From: JANYCG01 sp031365665
GTDB lineage: Bacteria > Pseudomonadota > Gammaproteobacteria > Burkholderiales > Burkholderiaceae_C
Assembly: GCA_031365665.1 (NCBI GenBank)
Contig: JANLYO010000044.1
Location: forward strand, 1-19,808
Reading direction: 5' to 3'
DNA length: 19,808 bases
Numbering within the stretch: the stretch's first letter is position 1; each line of letters begins with the position of its first letter. The position numbers and the translations under genes were made by a program. Shown here in pieces: positions 1 through 7,824 of the stretch. A model generated the notes under the pieces. The model saw nothing but the letters and a program-made list of their open reading frames with translations, was not told the DNA's origin and did not search any database.

Positions 1-63
1 CTGTACTTGGCCCCAAAGATACAGAATCAGTTCGTCCTTCTGCGCATGGCTCAGTTGGCTTAG
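1..63 (+). CDS. C-terminal end of a partial ORF, perhaps recombinase or HTH-type
   Basis: Frame 1 is open from the window edge to a TAG at 61-63 and reads LYLAPKIQNQFVLLRMAQLA. The LAPKIQ string resembles the 'LAPxIQ' stretch near the end of ParB-like or helix-turn-helix proteins often found beside recombinases. That is a memory-based resemblance over only 20 residues. The product is cut by the window edge, so neither length nor function can be given. It lies just upstream of the repeat at 121-189, in the same relative orientation that the probable transposase end has to the matching repeat at the other end. It could equally be a chance open frame. Confidence 0.3.
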   Translation: MYLAPKIQNQFVLLRMAQLA

Positions 64-120
64 ATCTGGCGGGCTTTGCACGGTTCCAATTGTCGCTCTG
101 CTTTTAATAGCGCGTCAAGA

Positions 121-189
121 GGGGGCTGAGTAGTTACAAAAATTTTGAAAATGCGGGTTATTTGGCAAATTGTTAATACCCATGTTAAC
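121..189 (+). repeat. Left copy of a 69-bp inverted repeat bracketing the window
   Basis: The first 17 bases (121-137) read GGGGGCTGAGTAGTTAC. The reverse complement of 19671-19687 matches 16 of these 17. The next 52 bases align without gaps to the reverse complement of 19619-19670 at roughly 30 positions. Both copies end in the dyad-like motif GTTAAyrCCCATGTTAAy (here 172-189). The segment is AT-rich in a GC-rich neighbourhood. It looks like the end of an insertion sequence or a related dispersed repeat. Confidence 0.6.
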
Positions 190-279
190 AATTGTTTGAA
201 AACCTCTGTTATTTGCCTGTAGGTTTCCTGCGTTCGATACGCGCGCCGACCGGGCGGACGTCGATCAAGCACCCGGCAT

Positions 280-1017
280 TTAAACCAATCCACTCCTTAA
301 CCCGTTCTCCCGCGCCACGTCCGCCAGAAAGTCGGAAGTGGCAAGGCTGGCTTGGGTGGCGCAGCCGCTATCGTCATCACCCTCTTTGGCCCATTGCGGG
401 TAGGCCGCCCGGAAGGTGGCCATCATCTCTGGCAGCGGGATATCGACAAAGGCACCGCGCTGCAGCAGGTATTCCATGTGGCGGTTGCCGGCCCTGTCGA
501 AGGGGTGGTAGATGGAGTCGCTCACGCCGTCAAATTCCAGCGGCAAGAGGCCAAAACGCTCACACAGCTCGATGTTGAAGGCCGGGGTGGCTTTGCGCCA
601 CGCGCCGTCGAGCCAGATGTCGGTGTAGCCGTGCCAGTGGTACACGTCCGTGGAGAGGATCTGGCGCAGGCGCTCGGTGGAGAGATGGTTGCGCACGTCG
701 GCATAACCCACGCGCGCCGGGATGCCCACGGCGCGGCACGCCGCCGCCAGCAGCGCGGCTTTGGGCGAGCACCAGCCGAAGCCTTTTTCGATGACGCGGC
801 TGGCGCGCATGCCCTGGGCACGCATCTCGACACGGTAGGGGTCGTAGCGAAAACCGTCGCGCACAGCCAGGTACAGCGCCACGGCGCGTTCGCGCGGGGC
901 TGCGCCCTTGGCGTGCGTGGCGGCAAACTTCTGCACGGCGGGGTGCTCACTGTCAACCATGTCGGTGGCGTGCAGGCAGTCTTCGGGTGGGGGGTCAGTT
1001 CTCTGTAACATAGGCAC
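280..1017 (-). CDS. Transglutaminase-like (papain-fold) domain protein
   Basis: A 245-residue protein from a GTG at 1017; ATG at 1011 and an internal ATG at 960 are alternatives, and none has a clear Shine-Dalgarno sequence. The transglutaminase core is visible: residues 79-110 contain GFGWCSPKAALLAAACRAVG, where Cys83 is the likely nucleophile, followed by the usual 'GIPARVGYADVRNH'. The histidine region is at 126-134 (YHWHGYTDI, likely His129). The place where the triad Asp normally sits reads 'WRKATPAFN', with Thr or Asn instead, as I recall for one subgroup of these proteins. There is no signal peptide, so it is probably cytoplasmic. It may be a protease, amidase or peptide-processing enzyme; the substrate is unknown. 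It is divergent from the TRAP genes with only 21 bases between starts. Confidence 0.75.
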   Translation of the reverse strand: MPMLQRTDPPPEDCLHATDMVDSEHPAVQKFAATHAKGAAPRERAVALYLAVRDGFRYDPYRVEMRAQGMRASRVIEKGFGWCSPKAALLAAACRAVGIPARVGYADVRNHLSTERLRQILSTDVYHWHGYTDIWLDGAWRKATPAFNIELCERFGLLPLEFDGVSDSIYHPFDRAGNRHMEYLLQRGAFVDIPLPEMMATFRAAYPQWAKEGDDDSGCATQASLATSDFLADVARENGLRSGLV

Positions 1018-1038
1018 AATTTAACACTGGAGACAAGC

Positions 1039-2073
1039 ATGTCAATGTCCAACATCTTCGGCCACTTGTTGAGCCGCCGCCAATTGGCTGCCGTGGCCGC
1101 TGCGGCTGCCGTCGCTTCCATCACGGGCCTGGCCGCGACGCCTGCCTTGGCGCAGAGCAAACAGCTGCTGCGCATCTCCACTCCCGCCGTGCCCGACGAC
1201 TGGCACGCCAAGATGTGGACGGTGATGAAAGACGAGTTGGAGAAAACTGCGCCCGGCCAGTTCGATGCGCAGATCAACCTGAACGCCTCGCTGTTCAAGC
1301 AGGGCACCGAGCCAGCAGCGATGGCGCGCGGCAACCTGGAGATGTCGTCAATCTCCGCCTTTGACATTGCCAAACTGGTGCCGGAGTTTTCCATTTTTAC
1401 GGCGGGTTACATCATCCGCGACCCGGACCATTTGATGAAGGTCTTCAACGGCCCCATCGGCAATGACCTGTACAAACTGGTCAGCGAGAAGATGGACATC
1501 ACCGTGCTCGCGCCGATTTACCTCGGCACGCGCCAGCTCAACCTGCGCGAAGTCAAAAACGTGCGCACACCGGCTGACCTCAAAGGTGTGAAGCTGCGCA
1601 TGCCGGGCTCCAAGGAGTGGCTGTTCCTCGGCGAAGCGCTCGGTGCCACCCCCACACCGCTGGCTTTTGGCGAGGTCTACCTGGGCCTGAAAACCGGCAC
1701 TATCGACGGGCAAGACAACCCGCTGCCCACCGTGCGCAGCGCCAAGTTCTACGAGGTCACCAAACAGCTCACGCTGACCAGTCACCTGGTGGACGGCATC
1801 TTCATCAGCGTCTCCAACAAGGCCTGGAATGCGCTGAATGCCGACCAGAAAGCCAAACTCAAGGCGGCGGCCATGGCTGCCAGCAAATACAACAACGACA
1901 ACCGCATTGCCGACGAAAAGCAGATGGTCGATTACTTCAAATCGCAAGGTTTGACGGTGACTACGCCGGATCTGGACGCCTTCCGAAAATCCGTGCAAAC
2001 GGCTTACCAGAATTCGGAATACGCCAAGCTCTGGCCTGTCGGTATGCTGGATCGCATCAACAACACGCGCTAG
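1039..2073 (+). CDS. dctP: TRAP transporter substrate-binding protein (DctP family)
   Basis: A 344-residue periplasmic solute-binding protein of a tripartite ATP-independent transporter. ATG 1039 is supported by GGAGA at 1029-1033. The N-terminus has a twin-arginine type signal: Arg13-Arg14 in SRRQL, an alanine-rich hydrophobic stretch, and ALA before Gln39 as the likely cleavage site. The mature part has DctP landmarks: LRMPGS (the conserved Arg that usually contacts the ligand carboxylate), FGEVYLGLKTGTIDGQDNP, and a C-terminal helical segment. Export through Tat implies folding before export, which is known for some TRAP binding proteins. The ligand is probably a carboxylate, but the sequence does not identify it. 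dctQ and dctM follow directly, so the whole transporter is encoded here. Confidence 0.93.
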   Translation: MSMSNIFGHLLSRRQLAAVAAAAAVASITGLAATPALAQSKQLLRISTPAVPDDWHAKMWTVMKDELEKTAPGQFDAQINLNASLFKQGTEPAAMARGNLEMSSISAFDIAKLVPEFSIFTAGYIIRDPDHLMKVFNGPIGNDLYKLVSEKMDITVLAPIYLGTRQLNLREVKNVRTPADLKGVKLRMPGSKEWLFLGEALGATPTPLAFGEVYLGLKTGTIDGQDNPLPTVRSAKFYEVTKQLTLTSHLVDGIFISVSNKAWNALNADQKAKLKAAAMAASKYNNDNRIADEKQMVDYFKSQGLTVTTPDLDAFRKSVQTAYQNSEYAKLWPVGMLDRINNTR

Positions 2074-2076
2074 AAA

Positions 2077-2556
2077 TTGCGCTGGCTCAAAACGGTCGCC
2101 CAAGCCGTGGGCGGCGGTCTTTTCATCACGCTGTTTGTCGTTTTCATCATCCAGATCACGGCGCGTTTCGGCTTCAACAAACCGATGGCCTGGACGGACG
2201 AACTGGTGGTGGTGCTCTACGTCTGGGTAATCCTGTGGTCCGCCGCTTTCATCGTGCCCGAACGCGAACATGTGGCCTTTGACCTGATCTGGAACAGTGT
2301 GGGCAAACCTGCGCGGCGGGTGATGAAAATCACCGGCAACCTGATGTTGGGTGGCCTGGCATTGTGGGCTATCCCCGCGACCTGGGATTACGTGAGTTTC
2401 ATGGCGCGCGAGGGAACGCCGGTGCTGGGCATTTCCTTTCGCTGGGTGTTCATGCCTTTTGTGTTTTTGTTTGCCATGCTCGCCCTGCGCTCGGCCTGGA
2501 ACATCTGGGCGGCGCTGCGCGGCGAGGGGCTGGACGCGGAGCTGAACCTGCAATGA
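2077..2556 (+). CDS. dctQ: TRAP transporter small permease (DctQ family)
   Basis: A 159-residue membrane protein, the usual size for the four-helix small subunit. The dctP stop (TAG 2071-2073) lies in the same frame, so the start must be downstream of it. TTG at 2077 is the first option and keeps the first transmembrane helix (about residues 6-27) whole; the next ATG at 2185 would remove it. The FNKPMAWTDELVVVLYVWVI segment is typical of the family and is followed by three more hydrophobic segments. DctQ pairs with DctM in the inner membrane and helps dock the binding protein. Lack of a clear ribosome site and a spacing of three bases suggest translational coupling to dctP. Confidence 0.9.
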   Translation: MRWLKTVAQAVGGGLFITLFVVFIIQITARFGFNKPMAWTDELVVVLYVWVILWSAAFIVPEREHVAFDLIWNSVGKPARRVMKITGNLMLGGLALWAIPATWDYVSFMAREGTPVLGISFRWVFMPFVFLFAMLALRSAWNIWAALRGEGLDAELNLQ

Positions 2557-2574
2557 AGCTGCGATGAATTTGGC

Positions 2575-3873
2575 ATGAACTTGGCATTGGGCATCTTGAT
2601 TGGCGTGATGGTGGTGGCGCTCTTGCTGCGCATGCCGATTGGTTTTTCCATGCTCGCTTCAGGCATCGCCTACCTGGTCGTCAAGCGCCAAGACATTGGC
2701 CTGGTGGCCGAACAGGTCGGCAACGGTCTTTACAACAGTTACGTGCTGCTGGCGGTGCCGCTCTTCGTGTTCGCCGCCAACATCATGAATGCGGGCACGG
2801 TGAGTGAGCGCATTTTTGACTTCTGCCGCATTCTCGTGGGGCGCATGCGCGGCGGCCTGGCGCAGGTAGACATTTTGGTCAGCGTGATCTTTTCGGGCAT
2901 GAGCGGCAGCGCGATTGCCGATGCCGCCGGGCCGGGCCTGGTCACGATCAAACAAATGCTGAAAAAGCCGGAATACACACGCGGGTTTGCAGGCGCGGTG
3001 GTGGTCGCCAGTGCCACTTTAGGCCCGATCATCCCGCCCTCGATCCCGATGGTGATTTACGCGCTGGTCTCGGGCGCGTCGGTCGGCGCGCTGTTTTTGG
3101 GCGGGGTCGTGCCCGGTTTCTTAATGGCAATCTTGATGATGATCGTAGTGCATATCATCGCCGTCAAACGCGACATGCCGCGTGACGACCCAGTGCCCCG
3201 ATCCGAATGGGCGGGGCTCATTTTTCGCGGTATCTTGCCGCTGTCAATGCCGATTGTGCTGCTGGGCGGCATCTATTCGGGCGCCTTCACGCCGACCGAA
3301 GCGGCAGCGGTGGCGGCGCTGCACGCGCTGGTGCTGGCGGCTTTCGTCTTCAGGGCGCTGACCTGGCGCAGCTTTTGGGGCGTGGTGCTGGAGTCCACCC
3401 GTGGCAGCGCGGTGATCACGATCATTTTGGCGGGCTCCTTCATGCTGAACTACGCCTTCACCGCCGAAGGTGTGCCGCAAGCCATGGCGCAGTGGGTCGA
3501 CAGCATGCAGCTGTCGCGTACCGGCTTTTTGCTCTTGGTGAACGTGATGTTTCTGGTGTTGGGCTGCTTTCTGGATGTGTCGGTGCTGCTGCTGGTGTTT
3601 GTGCCGATGCTGCTGCCCGCCGCCAAGCTGCTGGGTGTGGATTTGGTGCATTTCGGTGTGTTGGTGGTGCTGAACATGATGATCGGCCTGATCCACCCGC
3701 CCTTCGGCATGCTGCTGTTTGTCACCAAAGCGCTGACAGGCATTCCAATTGGCGAGATGATGAAGGAAGGTTGGCCGTTTTTGCTGATGTTGTTGGCTTT
3801 GCTTTTGGCGCTAACGTTTTTCCCGCAGATTGTGCTGTGGTTGCCGCAAACGATGGGGTACAAGTCGGCCTAG
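2575..3873 (+). CDS. dctM: TRAP transporter large permease (DctM family)
   Basis: A 432-residue polytopic inner-membrane protein that carries the sodium-coupled transport path of the TRAP system. It has about a dozen hydrophobic helices and family signatures such as GMSGSAIADAAGPG (about residues 112-125), TLGPIIPPSIPMVIYA (143-158) and PTEAAAVAALHALVL. The two-fold pseudo-repeat typical of the family shows in the second-half 'LIHPPFGMLLFVT'. ATG 2575 lies 18 bases after the dctQ stop; another ATG at 2564 is in a different frame. No strong ribosome site is seen. Length and motifs are normal for the family. It is followed after 37 bases by the carboxylase genes in the same direction. Confidence 0.93.
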   Translation: MNLALGILIGVMVVALLLRMPIGFSMLASGIAYLVVKRQDIGLVAEQVGNGLYNSYVLLAVPLFVFAANIMNAGTVSERIFDFCRILVGRMRGGLAQVDILVSVIFSGMSGSAIADAAGPGLVTIKQMLKKPEYTRGFAGAVVVASATLGPIIPPSIPMVIYALVSGASVGALFLGGVVPGFLMAILMMIVVHIIAVKRDMPRDDPVPRSEWAGLIFRGILPLSMPIVLLGGIYSGAFTPTEAAAVAALHALVLAAFVFRALTWRSFWGVVLESTRGSAVITIILAGSFMLNYAFTAEGVPQAMAQWVDSMQLSRTGFLLLVNVMFLVLGCFLDVSVLLLVFVPMLLPAAKLLGVDLVHFGVLVVLNMMIGLIHPPFGMLLFVTKALTGIPIGEMMKEGWPFLLMLLALLLALTFFPQIVLWLPQTMGYKSA

Positions 3874-3910
3874 AAGAGTTCACTTTAAATTTGTCTATTT
3901 CGTTCGCACC

Positions 3911-5521
3911 ATGCCCATTTTTCAATCCCGTCTGAACCCCAAATCCGAGGCTTTCAGCCACAACTGCGAACGCATGTTGGGCCTGCTCAGTGAAGTGCAG
4001 CGGCTGGAGAAAATTGTCATCACCGAGTCCGAATCCAAACGCGCACGTTTTGAAGAACGTGGCCAGTTGTTGCCGCGCGAACGCGTCGCACGCCTCTTGG
4101 ATCGCGGCTCGCCATTTCTGGAAATCAGCCGTCTGGCAGGCTTGGCGATGCACGATGACGATGGCAAAAAATCGGTGATGGGCGGCGGCTCCATCGTCGG
4201 CATTGGCGTGGTCCAAGGGCGTCGTTGTTTGATCACGGCCAATGACAGCGCCGTGAAAGGCGGCACAGTCGCGCCCATGGGCCTGAGAAAATCGCATCGG
4301 GCGCAGCGCCTGGCCATGGAAAATAAGTTGCCGCTGATCTATTTGATCGAAAGCGGCGGGGCCAATTTGCAATACCAAGCGGAGATTTTTGTCGATGGCG
4401 GGCGCGGTTTTGCCAACCAGTCGCGCATGTCAGCCATGGGCCTGCCCCAGGTGGCGGTGGTGCACGGCTCCTCCACTGCGGGCGGCGCCTACCACGCGGG
4501 CCTGTCTGATTACGTGATCCTGGTGCGGGGCCGCTCCAAAATTTTCCTCGCCGGGCCGCCCTTGGTCAAAGCGGCGATGGGGGAAGATTCGGATGAAGAG
4601 GACCTGGGCGGCGCAGAAATGCATGCCAGCGTAACGGGCCTTGGCGAATACCTGTGTGAAGACGACGCCCACGCCATCGCCCAGGCGCGCGAAGTGATGG
4701 ACAAACTCAAGTGGGATACGGTTAAAACGGCCACCCTGGTCGAAGAGCCGCAGCATGACGAGCAGGAGATGCTGGGTGTGGTGCCCGCCGACGACCGCGA
4801 GCCGTATGACGTGCGTGAAGTGATCACACGCCTGGCGGACGGCTCGGATTTCCTCGAATTCAAAGCCGGCTACGCTGCCGACATGATGTGTGGCCACGCC
4901 CGCGTTCAAGGCCATTTGGTGGGTATTTTGGGCAACAACGGGCCGATCCAGCCGAATGGCTCCATCAAGGCGGCGCAGTTCATCCAGCTATGCGACCAGT
5001 CCAATACGCCGCTGGTGTTTTTGCAAAACACCACGGGTTATATGGTGGGCTCGGTGGCAGAGCAAAACGGGGCGGTGAAACACGGCAGCAAGATGGTGCA
5101 GGCGGTGGCCAACGCCCGCGTGCCCAAGTTCACATTTTTGCTGGGCGGCTCTTTTGGCGCGGGCAATTACGGGATGTGCGGGCGCGGCTTTGACCCGCGT
5201 TTCATCTTCGCCTGGCCGACAGCACGCACCGCAGTGATGGGCGGCGCGCAAGCGGCAAAAGTGATGGACATCGTCAACCGCGCCAAACTGGAAAAGGCCG
5301 GCCAGCCAGTGGATGACGCCAAACTCGAAGCGATGTCAGACGGCTTGCGCAAACTGCTGGACAGCCAATCCACTGCGCTCTTCGGCACCGCCCGCCTGTG
5401 GGACGACGGCATCATCGACCCGCGCGACACACGCCGCATTCTGGGCCTGTGCCTGGATATCGTCGAAGAGGCGGACCAGCGCACCTTGCACGGCAACACC
5501 TTTGGCGTGGCGCGGTTTTGA
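3911..5521 (+). CDS. atuC: Acyl-CoA carboxylase carboxyltransferase (beta) subunit, geranyl-CoA carboxylase-like
   Basis: A 536-residue carboxyltransferase that moves CO2 from carboxybiotin to an acyl-CoA. ATG 3911 is chosen because the frame upstream overlaps dctM and does not look like family sequence, while MPIFQSRLNPKSEAF matches the usual N-terminus of methylcrotonyl/geranyl-type beta subunits. Two crotonase-fold halves are visible: the N-half with YLIESGGANL (about 144-153) and GSSTAGGAYHAGLSDY, the C-half with GILGNNGPIQPNGSIKAAQF, NTTGYMVG and GGSFGAGNYGMCGRGFDPRF. The active-site loop reads VDGGRGFANQ (161-170), with Gly where methylcrotonyl-CoA carboxylase has 'FGRIF'; this and 'GLSDY' resemble AtuC of acyclic terpene degradation. 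The gene symbol is a best guess: other Atu genes are not in the window, and a methylcrotonyl or novel acyl-CoA substrate is possible. Confidence 0.8.
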   Translation: MPIFQSRLNPKSEAFSHNCERMLGLLSEVQRLEKIVITESESKRARFEERGQLLPRERVARLLDRGSPFLEISRLAGLAMHDDDGKKSVMGGGSIVGIGVVQGRRCLITANDSAVKGGTVAPMGLRKSHRAQRLAMENKLPLIYLIESGGANLQYQAEIFVDGGRGFANQSRMSAMGLPQVAVVHGSSTAGGAYHAGLSDYVILVRGRSKIFLAGPPLVKAAMGEDSDEEDLGGAEMHASVTGLGEYLCEDDAHAIAQAREVMDKLKWDTVKTATLVEEPQHDEQEMLGVVPADDREPYDVREVITRLADGSDFLEFKAGYAADMMCGHARVQGHLVGILGNNGPIQPNGSIKAAQFIQLCDQSNTPLVFLQNTTGYMVGSVAEQNGAVKHGSKMVQAVANARVPKFTFLLGGSFGAGNYGMCGRGFDPRFIFAWPTARTAVMGGAQAAKVMDIVNRAKLEKAGQPVDDAKLEAMSDGLRKLLDSQSTALFGTARLWDDGIIDPRDTRRILGLCLDIVEEADQRTLHGNTFGVARF

Positions 5522-5538
5522 TCGGGGCACGGCACACC

Positions 5539-7536
5539 ATGAGCACTTCCAAAACCCCCTCCAAAACCTTTGCCAAAATCCTGATCGCCAACCGCGCGGA
5601 GATCGCCTGCCGCGTCATCCGCACCGCGCGCAGGCTGGGTTATCAAACCGTCGCCGTCTTCAGCGACGCCGACCGGCACGCCCCCCACGTGGCGCTGGCC
5701 GATGAAGCCGTGCACATTGGCCCGGCGTCCGCCGCCGAATCCTATTTGTCCATTGCCAAACTGCTGGATGCCGCCCGCAAATCCGGTGCCCAGGCGATTC
5801 ACCCCGGCTACGGCTTCTTGAGTGAAAACGCGGCCTTTGCCCGAGCTTGCCTCGATGCAGGCCTGATTTTCATCGGCCCGCCACCTTCGGCGATTGAGGC
5901 GATGGGCGACAAAGCCCGCGCCAAGCGCCGCATGATCGCTGCCGGTGTGCCCTGCGCGCCAGGGTATTTGGGCGAAGTGCAAGACGACGCGCATTTAGCC
6001 GAAGAAGCCATCAAACTCGGCTTTCCGCTCTTGGTCAAAGCGGTGGCTGGCGGCGGCGGGCGTGGCATGCGCATGGTGCGTGAAGCCCACGAGCTGGCCG
6101 ACGCCATCACCGGCGCGCGGCGCGAATCGAAAAATGCGTTTGGCGATGGTACCCTGATGTTGGAGCGTTTGATCGAGCAAGGCCGCCACATTGAAATCCA
6201 GGTGTTTGCCGACAGCCACGGCAACGCGGTATACCTGGGCGAGCGCGACTGCACCGCGCAGCGCAGGCGGCAAAAGGTGATTGAAGAAGCACCCTCGGCC
6301 ATCGTCAGCCCGGCCATGCGCGAAGCCATGGGCCGTGATGCCGTGGCAGCCGCGCTGGCAGTGGGTTACCAAGGCGCGGGCACGGTCGAGTTTGTGGTCG
6401 ATCAAAACCTCAAACATTACTTTCTGGAGATGAATACCCGCCTGCAGGTGGAGCACCCCGTCACCGAGATGGTGACAGGGTTTGATCTCGTCGAATGGCA
6501 GCTGCGGGTGGCTGCGGGCACCACGCTGCCGGCCACGCAGGCGCAGGTCAAATTGACCGGACACGCGATTGAAGCGCGCCTGTATGCCGAAGACCCTTAC
6601 GCCGGTTTTGCGCCACAAACAGGCAAGGTGCTGTGGTGGCGGCCAGAAGAGGCGAGGCAGGGCAGCAGGCACATCCGCATTGACGACGGCATCACGCAGG
6701 GCGCTGAGGTCAGCCCGTATTACGACCCGATGGTGGCCAAAGTCATCGTGCATGGCGAAACCCGCGACGACGCCATCCGCCTGCTGCAAAACGCGCTGGC
6801 CCGCTCGCCGCTCTTGGGGCTGCGAAACAACGGCAAATTTCTGTCTGACTTGGTGGCATCCGACGCTTTTCGCAGCGCCACCATGACCACCGCCTTGCTG
6901 GACGAGTGGCTGGAGCAAGGCCAGGCCATCTTGCAGCGCCCGGCGCCTGACGACGGCACCTGGCGTTTGGCCGCCGCCGTGTTCGCGCTGCGCAAGGGTG
7001 TGGGCTGGCGGCCCAACAGTGTCTCGGCGTTTGATGTGCAACTGGCCTGCGAGGGTGATTCACGCACGCTGCGCGTTGAAACGGATGCGCAGGGCCGCGC
7101 GCACGTCAGCCTGAATCAATCGACGGTGGCAATCGCCCTCAACGGCGTGGCCGAAGGTGGCGCGGGTGAATTGCACTACGAAATCGATGGCTTGCAGCGG
7201 CGCGCCATCGTCGCGTTTTCATCGCCCCAAACGGCGGCGGACTTGCACCTGTGCGTGCAAGGCAACAGCTTCGTGTTTTCCGAAGCCTCGCCTTTCCCGG
7301 ATGCCCGCGCCGCGCTGGACCCGCGCCGCAGCAACGCACCCGTGGCCGGGCGTGTGTTGCAGGTGCGCGTGGCGCCGGGCGACGCGGTGCAGGAGGGCGA
7401 CAAAATCGTCTGCATCGAAGCCATGAAAATGGAAATGTGGGTGGCCGCCGGTGTGTCGGGGCAGGTCGCTGCTGTGCATGCCAAGGTGGGAGACCAAGTG
7501 GCGCTGGGGGCCGTGTTGGTGGAGATGGGGGAGTAA
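5539..7536 (+). CDS. atuF: Acyl-CoA carboxylase biotin carboxylase/biotin carrier (alpha) subunit
   Basis: A 665-residue subunit that carboxylates its own biotin with ATP and bicarbonate and presents it to the beta subunit. ATG 5539 is 17 bases after the beta-subunit stop and gives the standard start before FAKILIANRAEIACRVIRTA. Domains in order are the biotin carboxylase N-domain (about 10-125), ATP-grasp with the glycine loop KAVAGGGGRGMR, ERDCTAQRRRQKVIEEAPS and FLEMNTRLQVEHPVTE (to about 340), the carboxylase C-domain (to about 455), a linker/BT-like region, and the biotinyl domain at the C-terminus with biotinylated Lys630 in EAMKMEMW. The usual residue after 'KME' is His, so MEMW is a minor oddity. 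Length and pairing fit AtuF or MccA; the symbol is tentative, the enzyme class is not. Confidence 0.85.
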   Translation: MSTSKTPSKTFAKILIANRAEIACRVIRTARRLGYQTVAVFSDADRHAPHVALADEAVHIGPASAAESYLSIAKLLDAARKSGAQAIHPGYGFLSENAAFARACLDAGLIFIGPPPSAIEAMGDKARAKRRMIAAGVPCAPGYLGEVQDDAHLAEEAIKLGFPLLVKAVAGGGGRGMRMVREAHELADAITGARRESKNAFGDGTLMLERLIEQGRHIEIQVFADSHGNAVYLGERDCTAQRRRQKVIEEAPSAIVSPAMREAMGRDAVAAALAVGYQGAGTVEFVVDQNLKHYFLEMNTRLQVEHPVTEMVTGFDLVEWQLRVAAGTTLPATQAQVKLTGHAIEARLYAEDPYAGFAPQTGKVLWWRPEEARQGSRHIRIDDGITQGAEVSPYYDPMVAKVIVHGETRDDAIRLLQNALARSPLLGLRNNGKFLSDLVASDAFRSATMTTALLDEWLEQGQAILQRPAPDDGTWRLAAAVFALRKGVGWRPNSVSAFDVQLACEGDSRTLRVETDAQGRAHVSLNQSTVAIALNGVAEGGAGELHYEIDGLQRRAIVAFSSPQTAADLHLCVQGNSFVFSEASPFPDARAALDPRRSNAPVAGRVLQVRVAPGDAVQEGDKIVCIEAMKMEMWVAAGVSGQVAAVHAKVGDQVALGAVLVEMGE

Positions 7537-7742
7537 GTGGGCGCGAAGCAGCGTCCGGTATCTGGTGCATTTACTGCTTCAATTTTCGCCCTGTATCGTC
7601 CCCTATCGTCCATTCGTTTGGCGGATTGATTGCCGCTGTGTACATTGGTTTGCTATAAATATAATATCAAACTATCTATATTTAACGTGGCCTGAAGCCC
7701 TAAATTTCTTGAAAATATGGCGGAAGGTGAAAGTTGCGCGCA

Positions 7743-7765
7743 ATAATACCCAATTTGGGTATTAT
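7743..7765. promoter_or_regulatory. 23-bp palindrome, candidate operator
   Basis: ATAATACCCAA (7743-7753), a central T, then TTGGGTATTAT (7755-7765): two 11-base arms in perfect inverted symmetry around one base. No loop is available, so a dimeric protein-binding site is more plausible than an RNA hairpin. Short ATACCC/GGGTAT palindromes of this kind occur ahead of genes for Xre-type repressors and antitoxins, but no such gene is present here. Confidence 0.5.
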
Positions 7766-7816
7766 CTTGGCTGTGGCCAGTGAAAGCATCTTTGTGCAGG
7801 CCCAATTCAGGGCCGT

Positions 7817-7824
7817 GCTACAAT
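7817..7824 (+). promoter_or_regulatory. Probable extended -10 of the tRNA-Arg promoter
   Basis: TGCTACAAT (TGnTAnAAT type) lies 11 bases before the mature tRNA 5' end at 7835, leaving room for a short leader. A TTGTGC at 7792-7797 is 21 bases away, too far for a standard -35, so the extended -10 is the main support. Confidence 0.4.

Noticed and set aside
1348..2553. 401-residue minus-strand open frame
   Set aside because: It is antisense to dctP and dctQ and has a low-complexity His/Arg/Gln-rich composition typical of a shadow frame.
3830..3910. Longer start of the carboxyltransferase at TTG 3830
   Set aside because: The extra 27 residues overlap dctM in another frame and do not resemble the family N-terminus; ATG 3911 does.
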